Shown in pieces: positions 36,365-49,700 of a stretch of DNA of 64,000 nucleotides. The position numbers and the translations under genes were made by a program. The stretch's first letter is position 1, and the number at the start of each line of letters is the position of its first letter. The notes below the pieces were generated by a model that had not been told where the DNA came from, did no database searches, and saw only the letters and a list, made by a program, of their open reading frames with translations. Source of the DNA: Isoetes taiwanensis. Lineage: Eukaryota; Streptophyta; Lycopodiopsida; Isoetales; Isoetaceae. The stretch spans positions 17,689,644 through 17,753,643 of the forward strand of contig JAJEKV010000027.1 of the NCBI GenBank assembly GCA_021234155.1. The letters are read 5' to 3'.

Positions 36365-39300
36365 TTATGCATCTTATTAAAGTATACATCTTATTATACT
36401 GCTCATGTATGCTATCTAAATAACTGCTTCATATCAAACATTGCCTGCCTATAAAGGTAGAGTAGGATTGCTCATCTTCTAAAAATGCTTTTAAAATAAA
36501 AAGTTGGAAATGCTTTGGGGCAATCGATAATACATTGCACATTTATTGCTTCTTAGACGTTTGTGAGAGGGCTTTTTATGAGGAAACAAGTTGCATAGGT
36601 TATTGTACAAGCGTATGTTATTGTTTGTTCATTATTAATAACTCATTATTACATGCTAAATTTCATGTATTAATATTAAGGCTGGTATATATTATATGTC
36701 TACTTCTGCAATGCTTTTCGCTTAAGTAATTCTTGAGTAATCTCTAGTTTGTTAGATTTGTGGAGTGTGCTATGCTATACCATCCATCAATAGAGTATTA
36801 GGTAAATGTCTATATCTACACCCCTAAGGGCTCATTTTAAGGCCCCGGGCGCATTTTAGTTAACACAAAACCATTAACATTAATAACTATCATTATTAAT
36901 ACAAACCATTGCATTTGACACATTTAAAATCCTTTAAACCCCTTTTTGTTTGGTGCATATTCAATGGGTGGACTCCTCGTGCAACAAGAGTCAGTTGGAT
37001 GTATGGCTCTACCCCTTTTGGTTCCTTAATCTACACCGCATGCTCCCCGCTTGTGGGTATGGATGTATAGGAATTTGTTATCAGATAACAAGATTTGTAA
37101 ATATATTATATGGTGTTGATTTGTATCGCAGTAAAACATAATTAATATAGGCCTCGCCAGTTCCCACACCCCCGTGAATATACATATATGCACCCAACAA
37201 AAGGGGTTTAAGGGGAATTTAATTTGTCATGTCTAATGTAATGGCTTGTGTTAAATTAATGTCTTCATAGTAGCTACATATATTGTTATATTGCTAAAAG
37301 TTTTAGGTCCTTCACAAAAGAAACAAAACATAGATAAACCTCGCCAGGTAAAATAAAATAAAAATCAAAATAAAATAAAAGTAATGTAAAATGATTGATG
37401 TGTTATTAAAACCATATTTTAAATTCGTATAATTCTAGGTCTAAAACGATAAATATTTGTAAATAATGCGCCAAATTGTCTTAAAATCATTCCTAAAATA
37501 AAGTACTTGCTGCAACAACGCCCAATTTGTCTTGGATCAATAGAAATCAGGGCATTGTAGTTAAGCACATAAAATAGAAATGGATCATGACAAACCTGAT
37601 CTCTCTTAGTTGTTTAAGTAATTGCCATCGTAGTTACTGCTAGAGATATCAAACATCTCTTGCAAAAATTTTGAACCCGCGATGAATAGTGTACACAGAA
37701 TACTCTAGTATTAACGATTTTCCTATGCTGACATATGCAAAAATCCTCCAAAAACATGACAAATGCTGTAGCAAGGTAGTATGTAGACTGAGCCCGGCCA
37801 TTGGCTGCATAACTTAAAGCAATGAATCCCATGGTTTAACAAAGGTGGAAATAGCTTAGAAACAAAACGTGAGAGCATAAATGCATAAATGAAAAATAGC
37901 GATAAGGATAATGCTTAGAAGTATAAGGGAATTACCTTCGGGAAGCAGTAGTCGGCCTTCCTTTGGAAGGGATGAAATCCTTTTATGGGCTACCTGGGGC
38001 TTAGCCTTTGTTGGCCAACCCAGCCTTTCCTGCCACCTCCTGCCAGAACCTGCGGGCTATAAAAAGCCATTGCAAAACCAAAACTTCACAAAGGTCCATC
38101 GCTAGCCATATAATCCCTCCTCCCTGCTAGGTCCAGCTACATCATCTCCGGCCCAGAAAGTGGCCACGTAATCTCCGGCCAAATTATTATTGGGTTGTCC
38201 TCGCTTCTACAGTAAACTGAAATTTCCATAGTGCCTGACCATGTGTATGCCAAAATCCCCATTGCACTGTAAGGGTAAAAATCTAAAACCATGTATATGT
38301 AAGTCCGAACTTCCAAAAGCTAAAACTACAAATATGTATCCGAATCAAAGCTAAAACTACGTGATATGTAAAATACACAGAGTTGTCTCTACCTGCATGT
38401 CTCATCATCAAGCACCTAAGAATCACACTTCCAATGCACTTGACCCTATATGCATGTACCGATGCCCGAGAGAGACTAAAGCCCTGATCTCGTAAAGTGG
38501 TTCTAAATCTGAGTACCTAAATTCTTCCAGCAAACCCTCTGTAGCCCACCTTCCAGCAATCCTAAAAATAAAACGAAAAAGAACTCTCGAATCTTCGTAA
38601 CTCCCTTTAACTCCCCTGTAGGTCAAGCTAGATGAAACCCCTGAAGCTCTAGCCAGAGGAGAAACCCCAACTCGATTTTGCCTGTCTTAGAAGTTTTATA
38701 AAGGCCCAAACTTGACATCCGGCTTCTGGACAAATCCGGCCAGTTTCCAAATATGCAAACTACTGCCTAAACCACATGTGTGCCGCAGTGGATGTCGCCA
38801 ACCGCAATAAAGTGGTTCAGCGGCCAAGCTTTAGGCAAGAATTTGTGCTTACAAATAGAATACAGGAATAGATTACGTAAACTCATTCCATGTCATACCT
38901 AAAACCTAGCCTGTAAAAATCTAACTTGGAGGCTATTCTTTAATGCAAACAAATTCCTAATAAGCACTAAAGCTTCTCAGCCTTCCAAATGAAATGCTTG
39001 TCTCAGTGCATCAGCCTAATTCAAATAAGTTTCCACTGGATCACAAGAACATAATTTCTGTAAGAATGCCCGAAATGCTAACTACACGAGTCGGTATATT
39101 CAAATTCCCCAAAATAAAGTGCTGCGCTTTTGCTGCAGGCCTTGGATGTTCACCCATTGAAAAAGCTAAATCTCAACGTACTCACAGTCGGCTCACTCTA
39201 GATGTAATGCGATTAGTACATCCTATCTCGACACGTATGAAATCTTTTAGGAAAACCTTTGTGAAAAGCGATAAAACACACAAAACCCTCGGCGTTATTA

Positions 39301-39620
39301 AAGTATATATTCACGCTGCTGTAGGGCAGCCAGAAGCCCCAAAAAAATCCTATAAATACATGTACAAAAACCACCATTAAGCACATTCTCTCAAACCCTA
39401 TATGTACTTTTGCAAACCCTTTAACATACAATATGTGTCCTTGTACATGCATATCCCACAAACTAGGATTGCGTGTGTAATGGGTCCGCCAGATCTTAAC
39501 AAATGGCAGCAAATATGCCTAACCGACACCTCATTGTCCTAAGTAACCCCCGCAGGACACCAAACCACAAAGGGTTTTATGGGATTTAATTTAAATGTGC
39601 TGCAAAATGCAAATGGTTTG

Positions 39621-39684
39621 TGCTAATAATGTTAGTTGTGTGTTAATGGTTTGTGTTAGTTGTGTGTTAATAATGTTAGCTGTG
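39621..39684. repeat. 20-24 bp GT-rich tandem repeat, three units
   Basis: Units tgctaataatgttagttgtg (39621), tgttaatggtttgtgttagt plus tgtg (39641) and tgttaataatgttagctgtg (39665) follow each other without gaps. Confidence 0.75.
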
Positions 39685-42600
39685 TGCTCTGCAAGTATGA
39701 GAAGCAGGAGAGCCAAACGCATTTATGCCCAGCCCGGATTCTTTTGTGTCACCACCCACCACCGCCACTTCCATCGCCACACCGCCCAAATCCACATTTT
39801 AGATGCTCCAAAACTAATCACAATCTACTAACCCGGCATTGCCAACAATTATCCGGCCATTCTCAACATTGACAAAACTACCGCAATTTATAGTTTGACG
39901 ACGGCGCCCCGCCTATGTATACTACTTTTGAAAACATAAAGTGTATTTGTATGTAACTGACTGAGAAGTTTGCAGTCTGGGGACCGTGCAGAGAAAGAAA
40001 AGTTTCCTACGCCTTATATATATTGGCCATATAGACAATCTATGGGATGAAAATATTATATTCGTACTATGACTTATATATATGAAATATCTGCTAGCCC
40101 ATTATGAGCGGCAAACGCTGCATATAACTGTGAGAAAAGAAGGCCAAAGTGACATTGCATCTTTTGCTTCCTACACTAATCCCTACATCAAATTGTTGGA
40201 CAAATTCGCGATTCAAAAATCTAACCCCTTGCGAAGGGACAAAGAACTAAGTGGATGACCCAATAAGGAAGAGATAGGATCTTGAAATGATGGATCCTTG
40301 TGGAGTTCGATCTTGTGAGATAAATGTGGAAAGCCGTGGAAAGGGAGTATCTAAAAATACCTTCCTCATATGTAAAGACTCACCTTCAATGCCCCCTCAA
40401 GCCCACCTATCAGACTTCTGATCCAAATTGTGAAGGATAATCGAGCCTTATTTGGACTTGGGTACCATCACCAATCGATGATTTGAATTGTGGCGTGATG
40501 TGCCAACCCTAATCCCTATTAAAGGCATGAGGACTTGTTAAGCCCAAATATAAATCTCACGCAAATTTATTTTTGGTCACTCATGAACCATTAAAACAAG
40601 CTTCATTGGAAAGGATCTACCAAACTTCGTGGGTCTCAGCGCAGCCTACCGAAGCCCTTTACCGCTCTCGATCGCTTACATCCCTTGTGTTACTTGTGCA
40701 ATTTTATATAATTCAAACATTTAACAAGTGCAATATATATTGAATGTGTTTAGCTAAAATGCATCGCTAAGACTATTATAATTACATTTGCAAAGGCATG
40801 AAATCAATATCTGCCAAAGCTCTTCCACTCTTGCCCCTCGCGATCCAGCCCATGATTAAGGTCTTTTGACCAAGACGAAACCTTAATAAGCACCGTGAAA
40901 GCAGAGCTTGAAGAGTTTTGCCTTCTAGACGCGAGGCCTCGGGGAGCCTGTGTGGCCTATACCATTTTGGGCTTCTTTCAATCTGCTTTCTTCCTAATAG
41001 GAGCGGCCTTTGGACAATTAGATAGGGTAGCCTCAAAGTTTATGCATCGAATACAGGCTCGCAAAACAGGGGCTTGTCTCTACTTGATTTCAAGAGGGAC
41101 ACCATCAAATGGCCTTTTCTATATAAGGCAATGTGTAAGCTAGGTTTCTTGGATGGACTAATACGGAAAATCCATGGATTCAACTGGCTTCGCAGCTTTA
41201 CGGTTCTCGCCAAAGGCCAATGGTTACCCCACTCCGCTTCTTCTTCCCACTCGCAGGAGGAGGGTGTCCATTACTTGCCTATCTCCCCTCGACAGGTAGA
41301 AATGGTCACTAGAGTTACCAAATGATTATTTGAAAAGAAAGAATCCAAGGTTTGATCGCCCCTAAAGGCCAAGTAGGACTCGGCTAATACCCAATATGCC
41401 ATGGTACTTTTGTTTTTAAAAATAGCCGGCTACAGATCGGGTGAATTCCTACCAAAGGGTCGTACCTTTTCGAGAGAGTGTATCCGCTGGGCATCTGAAC
41501 ATGAGGAAGTGTATTGCAATTTTGAAGACAGGGAAAAGGAAGTTGAATCCATACAATGTTTGCTAAGGGGACAACAACTAAGCTCCTTGGTCTCCCTTTA
41601 GCCATAGACATGAATCTTTAGGGCCTCTAAAAAAAACAAGTGTTAATAGGAATAAAAAAAAAAAAAGAAGTTGACCTAATACCTCCCACTCTCTTTAGTT
41701 TTAAAGAGTAGGAGATTGTAAATAGTGCTTTCCGCTACAAGCACTCATGCTCCATTTTTCTTGTATGCTATAATTGTCGGCTGCCAAAGGTCTTATAAGG
41801 AGTCGCTGCAGTTGGTCGCTGAGCCTTTATATGGAATAAAATTATAAAGTGGCATGGCATAATTTGGTAAGACCCAGGGAGAAAAGAGGCTTGGGGCCGT
41901 GCGACTTCTAGCAGGCCCAGTTTAGTACCGGGCCAAATTCAATTTGGGAGGATGCAATGTTGATCCCTCGTGATCCCCCGCGAATGAGTCCTTCATTAGA
42001 TATTATTGATTGAGCAATCACTACCAGTAGGAAGGAAACTGCCACACCAATTACCAGAACCATTGCAATTTGAAGCTGCCCCTAATACTTCACAAATTAT
42101 GAAAAGGAACTTCAAAGCCTGGAATCAAGTTTCTCTTGTTTTTAGGAAAAATGAGAATAAATATAGAAAGCGCCCGGGATCTATATTACTTTGGCATATG
42201 GATTCATTAGCCCTCGTGGAGGACAACTACCTAAAGCATCCTCAAAAATACAAAAAATGGCTCTTGGGAGGAATAAGCACTGGAAGATCGGGTGAACCAA
42301 TGACGTATGTGATGGGATATGGGAAGAACCTTGGCACCTTAAAAGCAATGCAGATAAGAAAACCAAGCAAAGGGAAACATAGCGTAATGAAGAGGAGCTT
42401 CCTGGGATCAATTCAATGAAAGGAAAGAATGGGTATAAGGTTTCAAGGATATCCCCTTTGATGCTGCAGAGTCCCTCTTAAATCCCATAAATGGGCAAAA
42501 GGTGGATATGGACTAAAGGCTATTAGGATGGCTAAACAAAGTATAAATACCTTCCCAAGTAGTAAGCGGTGAAACCTACCATATTTAAATAGCTAATTCT

Positions 42601-43103
42601 AGAATCTGTTTCCTACCTCTATAAAATACCTGCGGCATCTAAACTTAGGCGCGGACACTACTGATGAGACCTGTGATGTGGGTTGTGGGCAAGAAGAGAC
42701 ATCCCTCCATATTTTCCAATGCCCCTGGCTATTGCCTTTTTGGAACTGGGTTAAAAATTTGAACGAATCTCAAAAACTCCTGTAATAAGTAAGGGCCTTT
42801 CCTCTTGATGAAAAAAAGACTTTTTTCCAATCGCTCAAATAATCTCGCCCCGGTGTATCCGATTCATAGGAACATAGTCACCACGCAACATCTTCAATCT
42901 CAACATGAATTGCTAAAAGGATAATTTTAGCCAAACTTCATTGAGGACCCATCATACACAAAAAGAGAAAAAAAAGGACTGGAATATGACAAAATGTGCT
43001 GGCAAAGTTGGCCTCGGGGGTCAAGCTAATCTAATTCTTGTAGGATAAAGAAGAACTTGGGTCCATAATCCCAAGTTGCCAGTCGGACCTTGGGCCACCC
43101 CGA

Positions 43104-43385
43104 CTAACACCCTTTTTCCTCACACACTTTGGCAAACACCTTCAACAACAAATTGAGGGCCCAAAGGGTCCCACGTATCGCCGAATCAAAGTTTAAATGA
43201 AACCAAGTGGAGTTGGAGGATGCGCAGTCTTTGAAAGCCCACATTATCGTACAAAGTATTTCAACCTCGGGCGTGACGTAATTATGACAAATACAACTCT
43301 CTACGCCACTCTTTTTAAGACATTGTTTCCGTAAATGGAGGCGCTGCGAAGGATGCTGTACTGATAACACCATGCATACGATCAA
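43104..43385 (-). other. Minus-strand ORF with RNase H-like motif inside LINE B
   Basis: The opening reads STWFHLNFDSAIRGTLWAL near its end. Plant L1 elements carry a C-terminal RNase H whose start is W-x-K-L-N-F-D-G-A-x-R-G-N-P-G, a close match. The strand is opposite to the surrounding LINE B, where an RNase H would be expected on the + strand. This could mean a local inversion or a fragment of another LINE inserted here. It could also be coincidence, since only about twelve residues match and the rest of the domain cannot be followed. Confidence 0.3.
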
Positions 43386-43530
43386 TGAGTTGGATGACTG
43401 GCTTCAAGTCTTTTGTCGAAACGATATAGATGAATTTGACCTTGGAGACCGATCTGCCTTTAACTCTGTGATTCTAATTTTGGAAATCTCGCTTTTACCA
43501 TTATAAGTTTTAGTTAAACTAATATCCTCC

Positions 43531-43572
43531 TCTAGATATTTTGAAACTATATCTAGATATTTTCAAACTGTA
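43531..43572. repeat. 21-bp tandem repeat in LINE B 3' region
   Basis: tctagatattttgaaactata (43531) is followed directly by a copy differing at two positions (43552). It sits in the AT-rich 3' end of LINE B, about 140 bp before its A-rich tail. Confidence 0.85.
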
Positions 43573-43705
43573 TTGGTCTATGGTCTCTCTAATCTGTTGA
43601 TGTCTAAGAGAACTTTTCGTTTCCCTAAGATAGGTTGCTTTATGCATCCTTGCAATATGTATCTCATGCGATAATGAATATAAAATCCAACCTTGATTTC
43701 AATAT

Positions 43706-43757
43706 AAAAAAAAATAAAAAATAAAAAATAGAAAAAAATAAATAAAAAAAAAAAAAC
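43706..43757 (+). repeat. A-rich tract, probable LINE poly(A) tail
   Basis: About 52 bases of A interrupted by single T and G residues follow aatgaatataaaat...tgatttcaatat. Position and orientation match the 3' tail of LINE B. No clear target-site duplication was identified because the 5' end of the element is not defined. Confidence 0.75.
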
Positions 43758-46700
43758 CCCTGGCGATCAACCCTCTATATATATCTAATACTTCCAATTT
43801 AGGCCAAAAACTCGTGGCAACAAATGCAATGTAAGTCCAAATACTCCATCCCACCCAGATAAGAATTCTTGGTTCTAAATGCTTCCTACGACATAAGAGA
43901 TGACCTCAGAGATACTCGTCAGATAATGCTATATACTAATTGGAAGTTACCCATTGCTTGTCTTAGGGATGAAATAAATACGCTAAAGGCACATCTACTG
44001 AGGTTCTCGGCAGCAACCACCCATCATCATGCAGAGACAAATCAAGACACGCCGTGGATTATATATGAAAAAGAGACCTCGGCAAGCAGTGTACTCAAAT
44101 AAAGAAAACAAATCCCTTTGAAAGGAGAAGTAAGTAGAATATAGATGTATATAATAAAAACAACAAGGAGGAGCTTAATGGTGGCCTTTAAGGAAATGGA
44201 AGATACGCTTAAATTGATCATCAAAGAATATCAAAACCAAGAAAATCCATCTTTACTGAATAAGAATCCCCAAATAAACTGGTATCATAATTTGGAGGTG
44301 AAAATCCAACATTCCAAGACCACCAAATAGATTTACGCACTTGCTCAAGCTACATACACAGCCCTACCTCCTTTCCAATCTCTGCCAAGTAAAATTCCTA
44401 ACGATATGCAAGCAATCTCCATCTTACACCCGAGGAGCCAATAGAGCGCGTATACCTCGATAAAACAATGAAAATACTTAAGAACACATTTAGCCATAGT
44501 GATTCTTCCCGCATGGACACATGACCCTATTGGCATACAAGCCATCATTTCTATTCCGACTCTAAACGTTCTTACCAGCATAATAGATGTCCTTGCAGCT
44601 GACAGACACGTAATGTAAGGGTTGGCCAAGTGGGTGGATACCCAAGGTTATGGATGTTTAATCACTTGTATATTGCAAAGAATGAGTATAAAAAAAAAAT
44701 CAGTAAATTTTTACTAACGCAGTATTCTAAATGCTTTTCAATTTGCCAAAGGCCTTTACAAGTAAGCTTGGCAGGGACCCATGTGCCAAGTGTGATGTGC
44801 GTTTCACTATATGTTTCCCTAATCACATGACCATTTGATTTAGTGGTTTGTCCCAGTGATTGGTGTAAAGCGAATGCTTCGCAGGTAAACCCGTACTACA
44901 TAGCCAGCTAAAAATGTGCATGGGCTAGATATAGACCTCAAGAAAATTAGTTTTTTTTTCAAAGAAGACAAGTCTATGAGTCATTTCCATAGATGAGAAA
45001 TATGGAACTAGTGCTAAAGCCTACCCAGATGTTAAGGGCGTCTTTGCATAAGTCTGTTCTACCCCCTCAGAAGACTTGATGATGAGCTTGAGTTCGTTGA
45101 TCTTGAGCCCAGCATATATGCCAAAACCTATCGATTCACCAAAACCAAAAGAAAACGATAAAGAATTTAGGCCCTCGCCGTATATAGCGACTAGGAAGAA
45201 CCTATTGACTATTGATTGATTTTCCATTGCATACCCTGCGAAACATTATAAATTCTATTTGTATAATTCCAAAATAAATTTATACCAATTCGCTAAATTT
45301 ATCCTAACCCAATATATTATTTATTAGTTAGTTACAGGTGGCCTGTGAACTAGATAATATACGTATTGAAATACATGTATGCACTCTAGATATACCGATT
45401 AGTATGCCTCGTATACCATGAAATCATAAGGAAAACCGCTAAAAGTTTATAAAAACCCCAAGTTATAATGCTAGATATTTGCCGCTGAAGGTAGCACGGG
45501 CCACAAGGGGTGAAGAGGATACCCATCATATTATTATATGATATAAATACGTATACTATAATCGGCTTATTATCACTATATGTCAGTTACGCGATACATA
45601 TATAATGGTAGGATATGTGTGGGATCGACACATGCATGCCACATGTAGCTTGCTACTTGAGAGATCTATAAGGGAGTGGCTGTAATGAAGTATAAATGTA
45701 TTAAAGTAAAAATGTAACACGGTGCCATTGCATTATGCAATAAAATACAAAATAATACAAGCTAAGGTGTAAAATTACGCTATGATTTTACGCTTTTACT
45801 AAACCATTATATATAATTGCTAAAACTACTAGAAGTGGAAAACATATGGGAAGAACTACCTTCATGGGCATCTCTTAAACAACACAAAACAGAATACATG
45901 AAGAACCTTCATGGGTACCAAACAAATACAAAAATGTAATACATGCTAAGAATCACCTTCATGAGTACCTGCCAATAAAAAATAGAATACCATGCCGATA
46001 TGCTTGGAATAAGGGAAGTTATTTGGTAATTGGGATTAAAACCCCTTCGCCTTTCCGTGTTTTGAGGAAAAACCCCACCATACTGGGGATCACGCAACCG
46101 TGCCATTCCTAATGATGAAAGACAAATACCAAACTATAAGTAAATACAAATATAGATAGAAATATGTATATGTATCAAGTAAGTGCCCAAGGACTGAAAG
46201 CTGATCTCTGGACAAGATCTCTCAGGTAGAGAAGAAAAAATAATTTCCTATGCCGCATTGTGTAGTGCCTTTGAGCTAATGTAAAAAGGCTCGAAGCTAT
46301 AAGAGCCGGGATAAATACATAACAACATCTAACAATGGGAAGCAAAGGGTCCCAGCGTCCCATCACCAAACGATAAGCTTCGCTGGATACTAGAGGGTAT
46401 ATTTCGCTTGGCTAGATTTCCGCGAAACTGAGGAAACAAGAGAGTGTTTGGTAGGGTTTACCAAGATTGGCAACCAAAGTGGATGGAAAGCAATGGATGC
46501 CAAGATGTTATTGACCTGAAAGAGAAGGTGGGGTAAAAGTAAGATCTTAGTGATGTAAAGATAAAACACCAAGTGGCAGGCGCGGGGCTGTAAAACGAGG
46601 TTTTGGACAAGCACCAAGTCTTAAACTCAAACCAAGGCCACTTCGTAAGCCAAAGTGTTTGAGCCCTCGTGACTGTATAAACCTCTCAATAGTGATAAGA

Positions 46701-49700
46701 AAATGACATAAGTACACCATTGACTAGTAGGTTATCCAATAAGGTAAAGATGATCTAGAAGCAATCTATGCAAAACCATCCACCCAACAAATGGTCTACA
46801 AAGTAAGAAAAGCAAATCTCTACCACTACGAAGCAATCGCCACCAAGGGACTCCTAAATGGAAATGACTAATGTGATATATCGCGAATTTTACATGCAAG
46901 CAAAGGTGCATTTTTAGCTACAGCGCCCTGGAGAGGAGTGCCAAAGAAGCCATTAGTAAGCACCAAGGACCGGTGAAAGTAATTCTGGAGTGATAAAATA
47001 CCTCGCAGCCGAAAAGCCATAATTAAACTTAGAGCGCGAGTATCATGAGCATTAAAACCGATCCCTAAATCATGAGTGACCCCATCTCATATCTATCAAG
47101 GAAAAGTTTCCACTGACAACATATAGTCATCATAATCACAAGTTTTGATAGGTGTTTTCAAACGACCGTTTAAATTCGAGGAATCCAAAGGCTTGGTTGA
47201 TACCCTATGCTTGGAGCAAAGATCCCTATACGTGAAGGAATGAAGGTGATCAACACGGATCCCCTTCAAGGATAGGAAAACACCTCAGCGAAACCGAATA
47301 AAGCAGAAAAGCTCTCCATGGGCAATTGAGGATGAAGCTTTCTCAAAGATTAGAGAAGGTACCAAAGAAAAATTTCAAAAAAGAACCATGTGCTTCAAAC
47401 CCCCATCCCGAAAGTTACTTGTAGCATCATAGCATAAAGAAATGGAAATGTAAGCATTATTAAGGAGACTTTCAAAAGTGAGGGGAGGACCAAAGGTGAA
47501 TTTCAGCATGCTCGGATGGAGGACAATTGTAAATGTTGGGACCATGATGTAAATGGAAGCCATATAGCCTAGCAAGATTGGAACGGATAAGAGCTTGAGA
47601 AAGGCCAAACCATACGAAAGATCTAACTATACCTATAAAGAGGCTTAAATAAGTTCATACTGAATGCGATGGTAGCAAGTGTTTTGAAAAGCTAAGTTGA
47701 AAAATTTTTAAGGCCTTTGCACAGTTGGGCTTAGACAAGGGAGCCCGAGGTGAGCCAACCGTGGAAGCCTGCAAGAATTTGGGCCACATGAGAGCATCTC
47801 CGAAGCAGAACTTGCGTAGAGGTAGCCAAAAGTTTCCCCAAAATCCCATCACCAAAGCTTGGGCCATCTTTTAAAATTAGAAACGTATGCAGTAAATAAG
47901 AAGTCGCCCTTACAGAAATTTAAAAAGACATCCCTTTCAGAGAATGCCATAAACTAAATCCAACTTACTAGTTTGAAAAATATGTAGCATGCAGTTGTTA
48001 GACCAAAAGGCGTAAGGTGGATGTGGAACATGCAAAGGAGTACCTCAAACTCCGAAATCAAGATATCCAACAAAAATGATTATGGTAGCATTCCAAATGA
48101 TGGTAGTCCAGAGTGGAGGGATCAAAAAAGTAAACAATCATTAGGGCTTGATAATACTATTGCATTTCCTTTTATAGTCTCATATTTAAAGGGAATATGA
48201 GCTAAAACAATCCATTAAATAAATATAGCTAAGGTTCAAAATAAGACGCAATTTGTTTCCAGCAGCTTGAAACAACAAGCTTAAAGACATTTATATATGA
48301 AGGAATTCTTTTGATTTTGGAGGATCTCGTGACCTCGAAAAGGGGGCAAGTCCTTTGATAGCCCCCTAACAAACTCCTCGCATGTTGTTGTGCGGTGTTT
48401 ATAGCCTACTGAGGCCAAGGCTGACCTAGGGGCCATGGAGCCAAGGGAAGGCATACCCTAATCACCCAATCAAGCACCACATCAAGTAGGCGAACAAAAA
48501 AGATTTCCAAAACCAAACCTGGGCTCTTCAATCTATATCAGCAAATAAGCTGTTGGGTGATGTGCTTATATATCTCAGAATAATAAAGCTGCAAACTATA
48601 CCATTAGAAAACCTACAAAACATAAAACCTAATCCACCTTGGTCACACATTTTACAATCACCAAATATGACCTCAAAGTGCCCAACCCACCCCTTATATA
48701 TGAAGTATTACAACCAAAAGATATATTAGTTAGCCATGGCATTGGGTTAACATTAGTTGTGGGCTTATAAACCCAAAAAAATATGCTTGGCCATCTGAGC
48801 GACTCAATTAGGGCAAATGTAAAAGACCGGAGAAGGACGGATCAAAAAGTGAAATTAAAAATGGATATAAACTTTGGAAATATGAACTCTTGCGCTATTA
48901 CATTCAAGGTAACTCATGCTGCAAACAGGTTTTGAAGACAAGGCTGATCCAAACGGTTCCGACGAGCATCAAAATAATAGGCCATTCAAGTACCAATGTC
49001 AAGGCATGAACAAGCACATATAAGATTGCACAAGAATGGAAAAGGAAGTTGAATTCTTCCTCCGGTTGCATGTATCTTCAATCTGCTTTTTTCCCCAAAA
49101 ATCAAGAAAAGCACTATATCTACCCATCGCACCCATAAAACAACATTGCAATGCTCTATATTGTAGATCACAAGAGTTCCAAACAATCATAAATTGCTAA
49201 AAATCTAAGTAAGATATTGTTGTGCACATACCTACCTTTGGTATTATTCCGTATGATCCAAATTCCACAATGCAAGCTACTACCGCTGGGGAATCTGAGT
49301 TGGGTGATTTAGGAACCTACATGCATACGTAATAATGCTGTAAATTTAAAGCTATAGATTTATGTATCTTGCCTGCACGGAAGCTATCTGCTACTACATA
49401 TCTCCTCATTGAAAATATAAGTCATGTAACGTAAAACATGTAATCCATCGAGTTAAAAGTGACATAGGTCTCGTGATTGAAGCAGATTTAAAGAATGCCA
49501 ACAACTAAGAAATGGAAAATTTGAAGCAAACAGTTGTTGAATAACCTATAATAGTGCTGAAATATGGAAGACAGATGTGGATGCTACCATAAAAAAGTTT
49601 TACTTAGAGAAAATATATTTTGTTAAGAAGGAATCCAGTAACTTGACAACATTGCTTGGACGCTTCCGTAAAAATGGAAAACTCTCTTTATTGATACGCA

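Larger units (their letters stand above)
30651..40559. other. Intergenic; no supportable gene
   Basis: From 30.65 to 32.1 kb the + strand is C+T-rich, giving long Ser/Pro/Leu-rich openings at 31053-31436 and 31437-32069 with no domain; part may be the decayed 5' end of LINE C. GC-mixed, diverged DNA fills 32.1-36.0 kb. Openings at 35201-35539 and 35523-35852 (+) look protein-like but match nothing I recognise. From 36.1 to 40.5 kb the DNA is AT-rich. It has TATA-like boxes at 38057-38064 and 39351-39358 without a gene attached, a 20-bp perfect palindrome at 36345-36364, and a small GT-rich tandem repeat at 39621-39684. The 128-codon opening 38994-39380 is Lys-rich and unrecognised. Confidence 0.5.
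40560..43757 (+). mobile_element. LINE B: L1-like element with zf-RVT and A-tail
   Basis: This is the second, longer copy of the LINE A family, on the + strand. The reverse transcriptase is readable from about 40850. The opening 41074-41325 gives SLLDFKRDTIKWPFLYKAMC, where LDF-x-R matches the catalytic L-D-x-x-K-A region with the key residues worn; RQVEMVTRVTK, also at 41.3 kb, is shared with A. Next come WASEHEEVYCNFEDREKEVE (41.5 kb), EQSLPVG...KRNFKAWNQVSLVFRKN (42.0-42.15 kb) and a zinc-binding segment CDVGCGQEETSLHIFQCPW (42672-42728), the zf-RVT domain that follows reverse transcriptase in plant L1 elements. An A-rich tract at 43706-43757, after the usual AT-rich 3' end, fits the poly(A) tail of retroposition. 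Frames are broken throughout and a 13-base A run at 41656 adds a lesion. The 5' end is lost; no endonuclease was found. Confidence 0.8.

Noticed and set aside
38057-38064. TATA-like box (and another at 39351-39358) as gene promoters
   Set aside because: No ORF, splice signal or recognisable product follows in either case; AT-rich DNA yields such words often.
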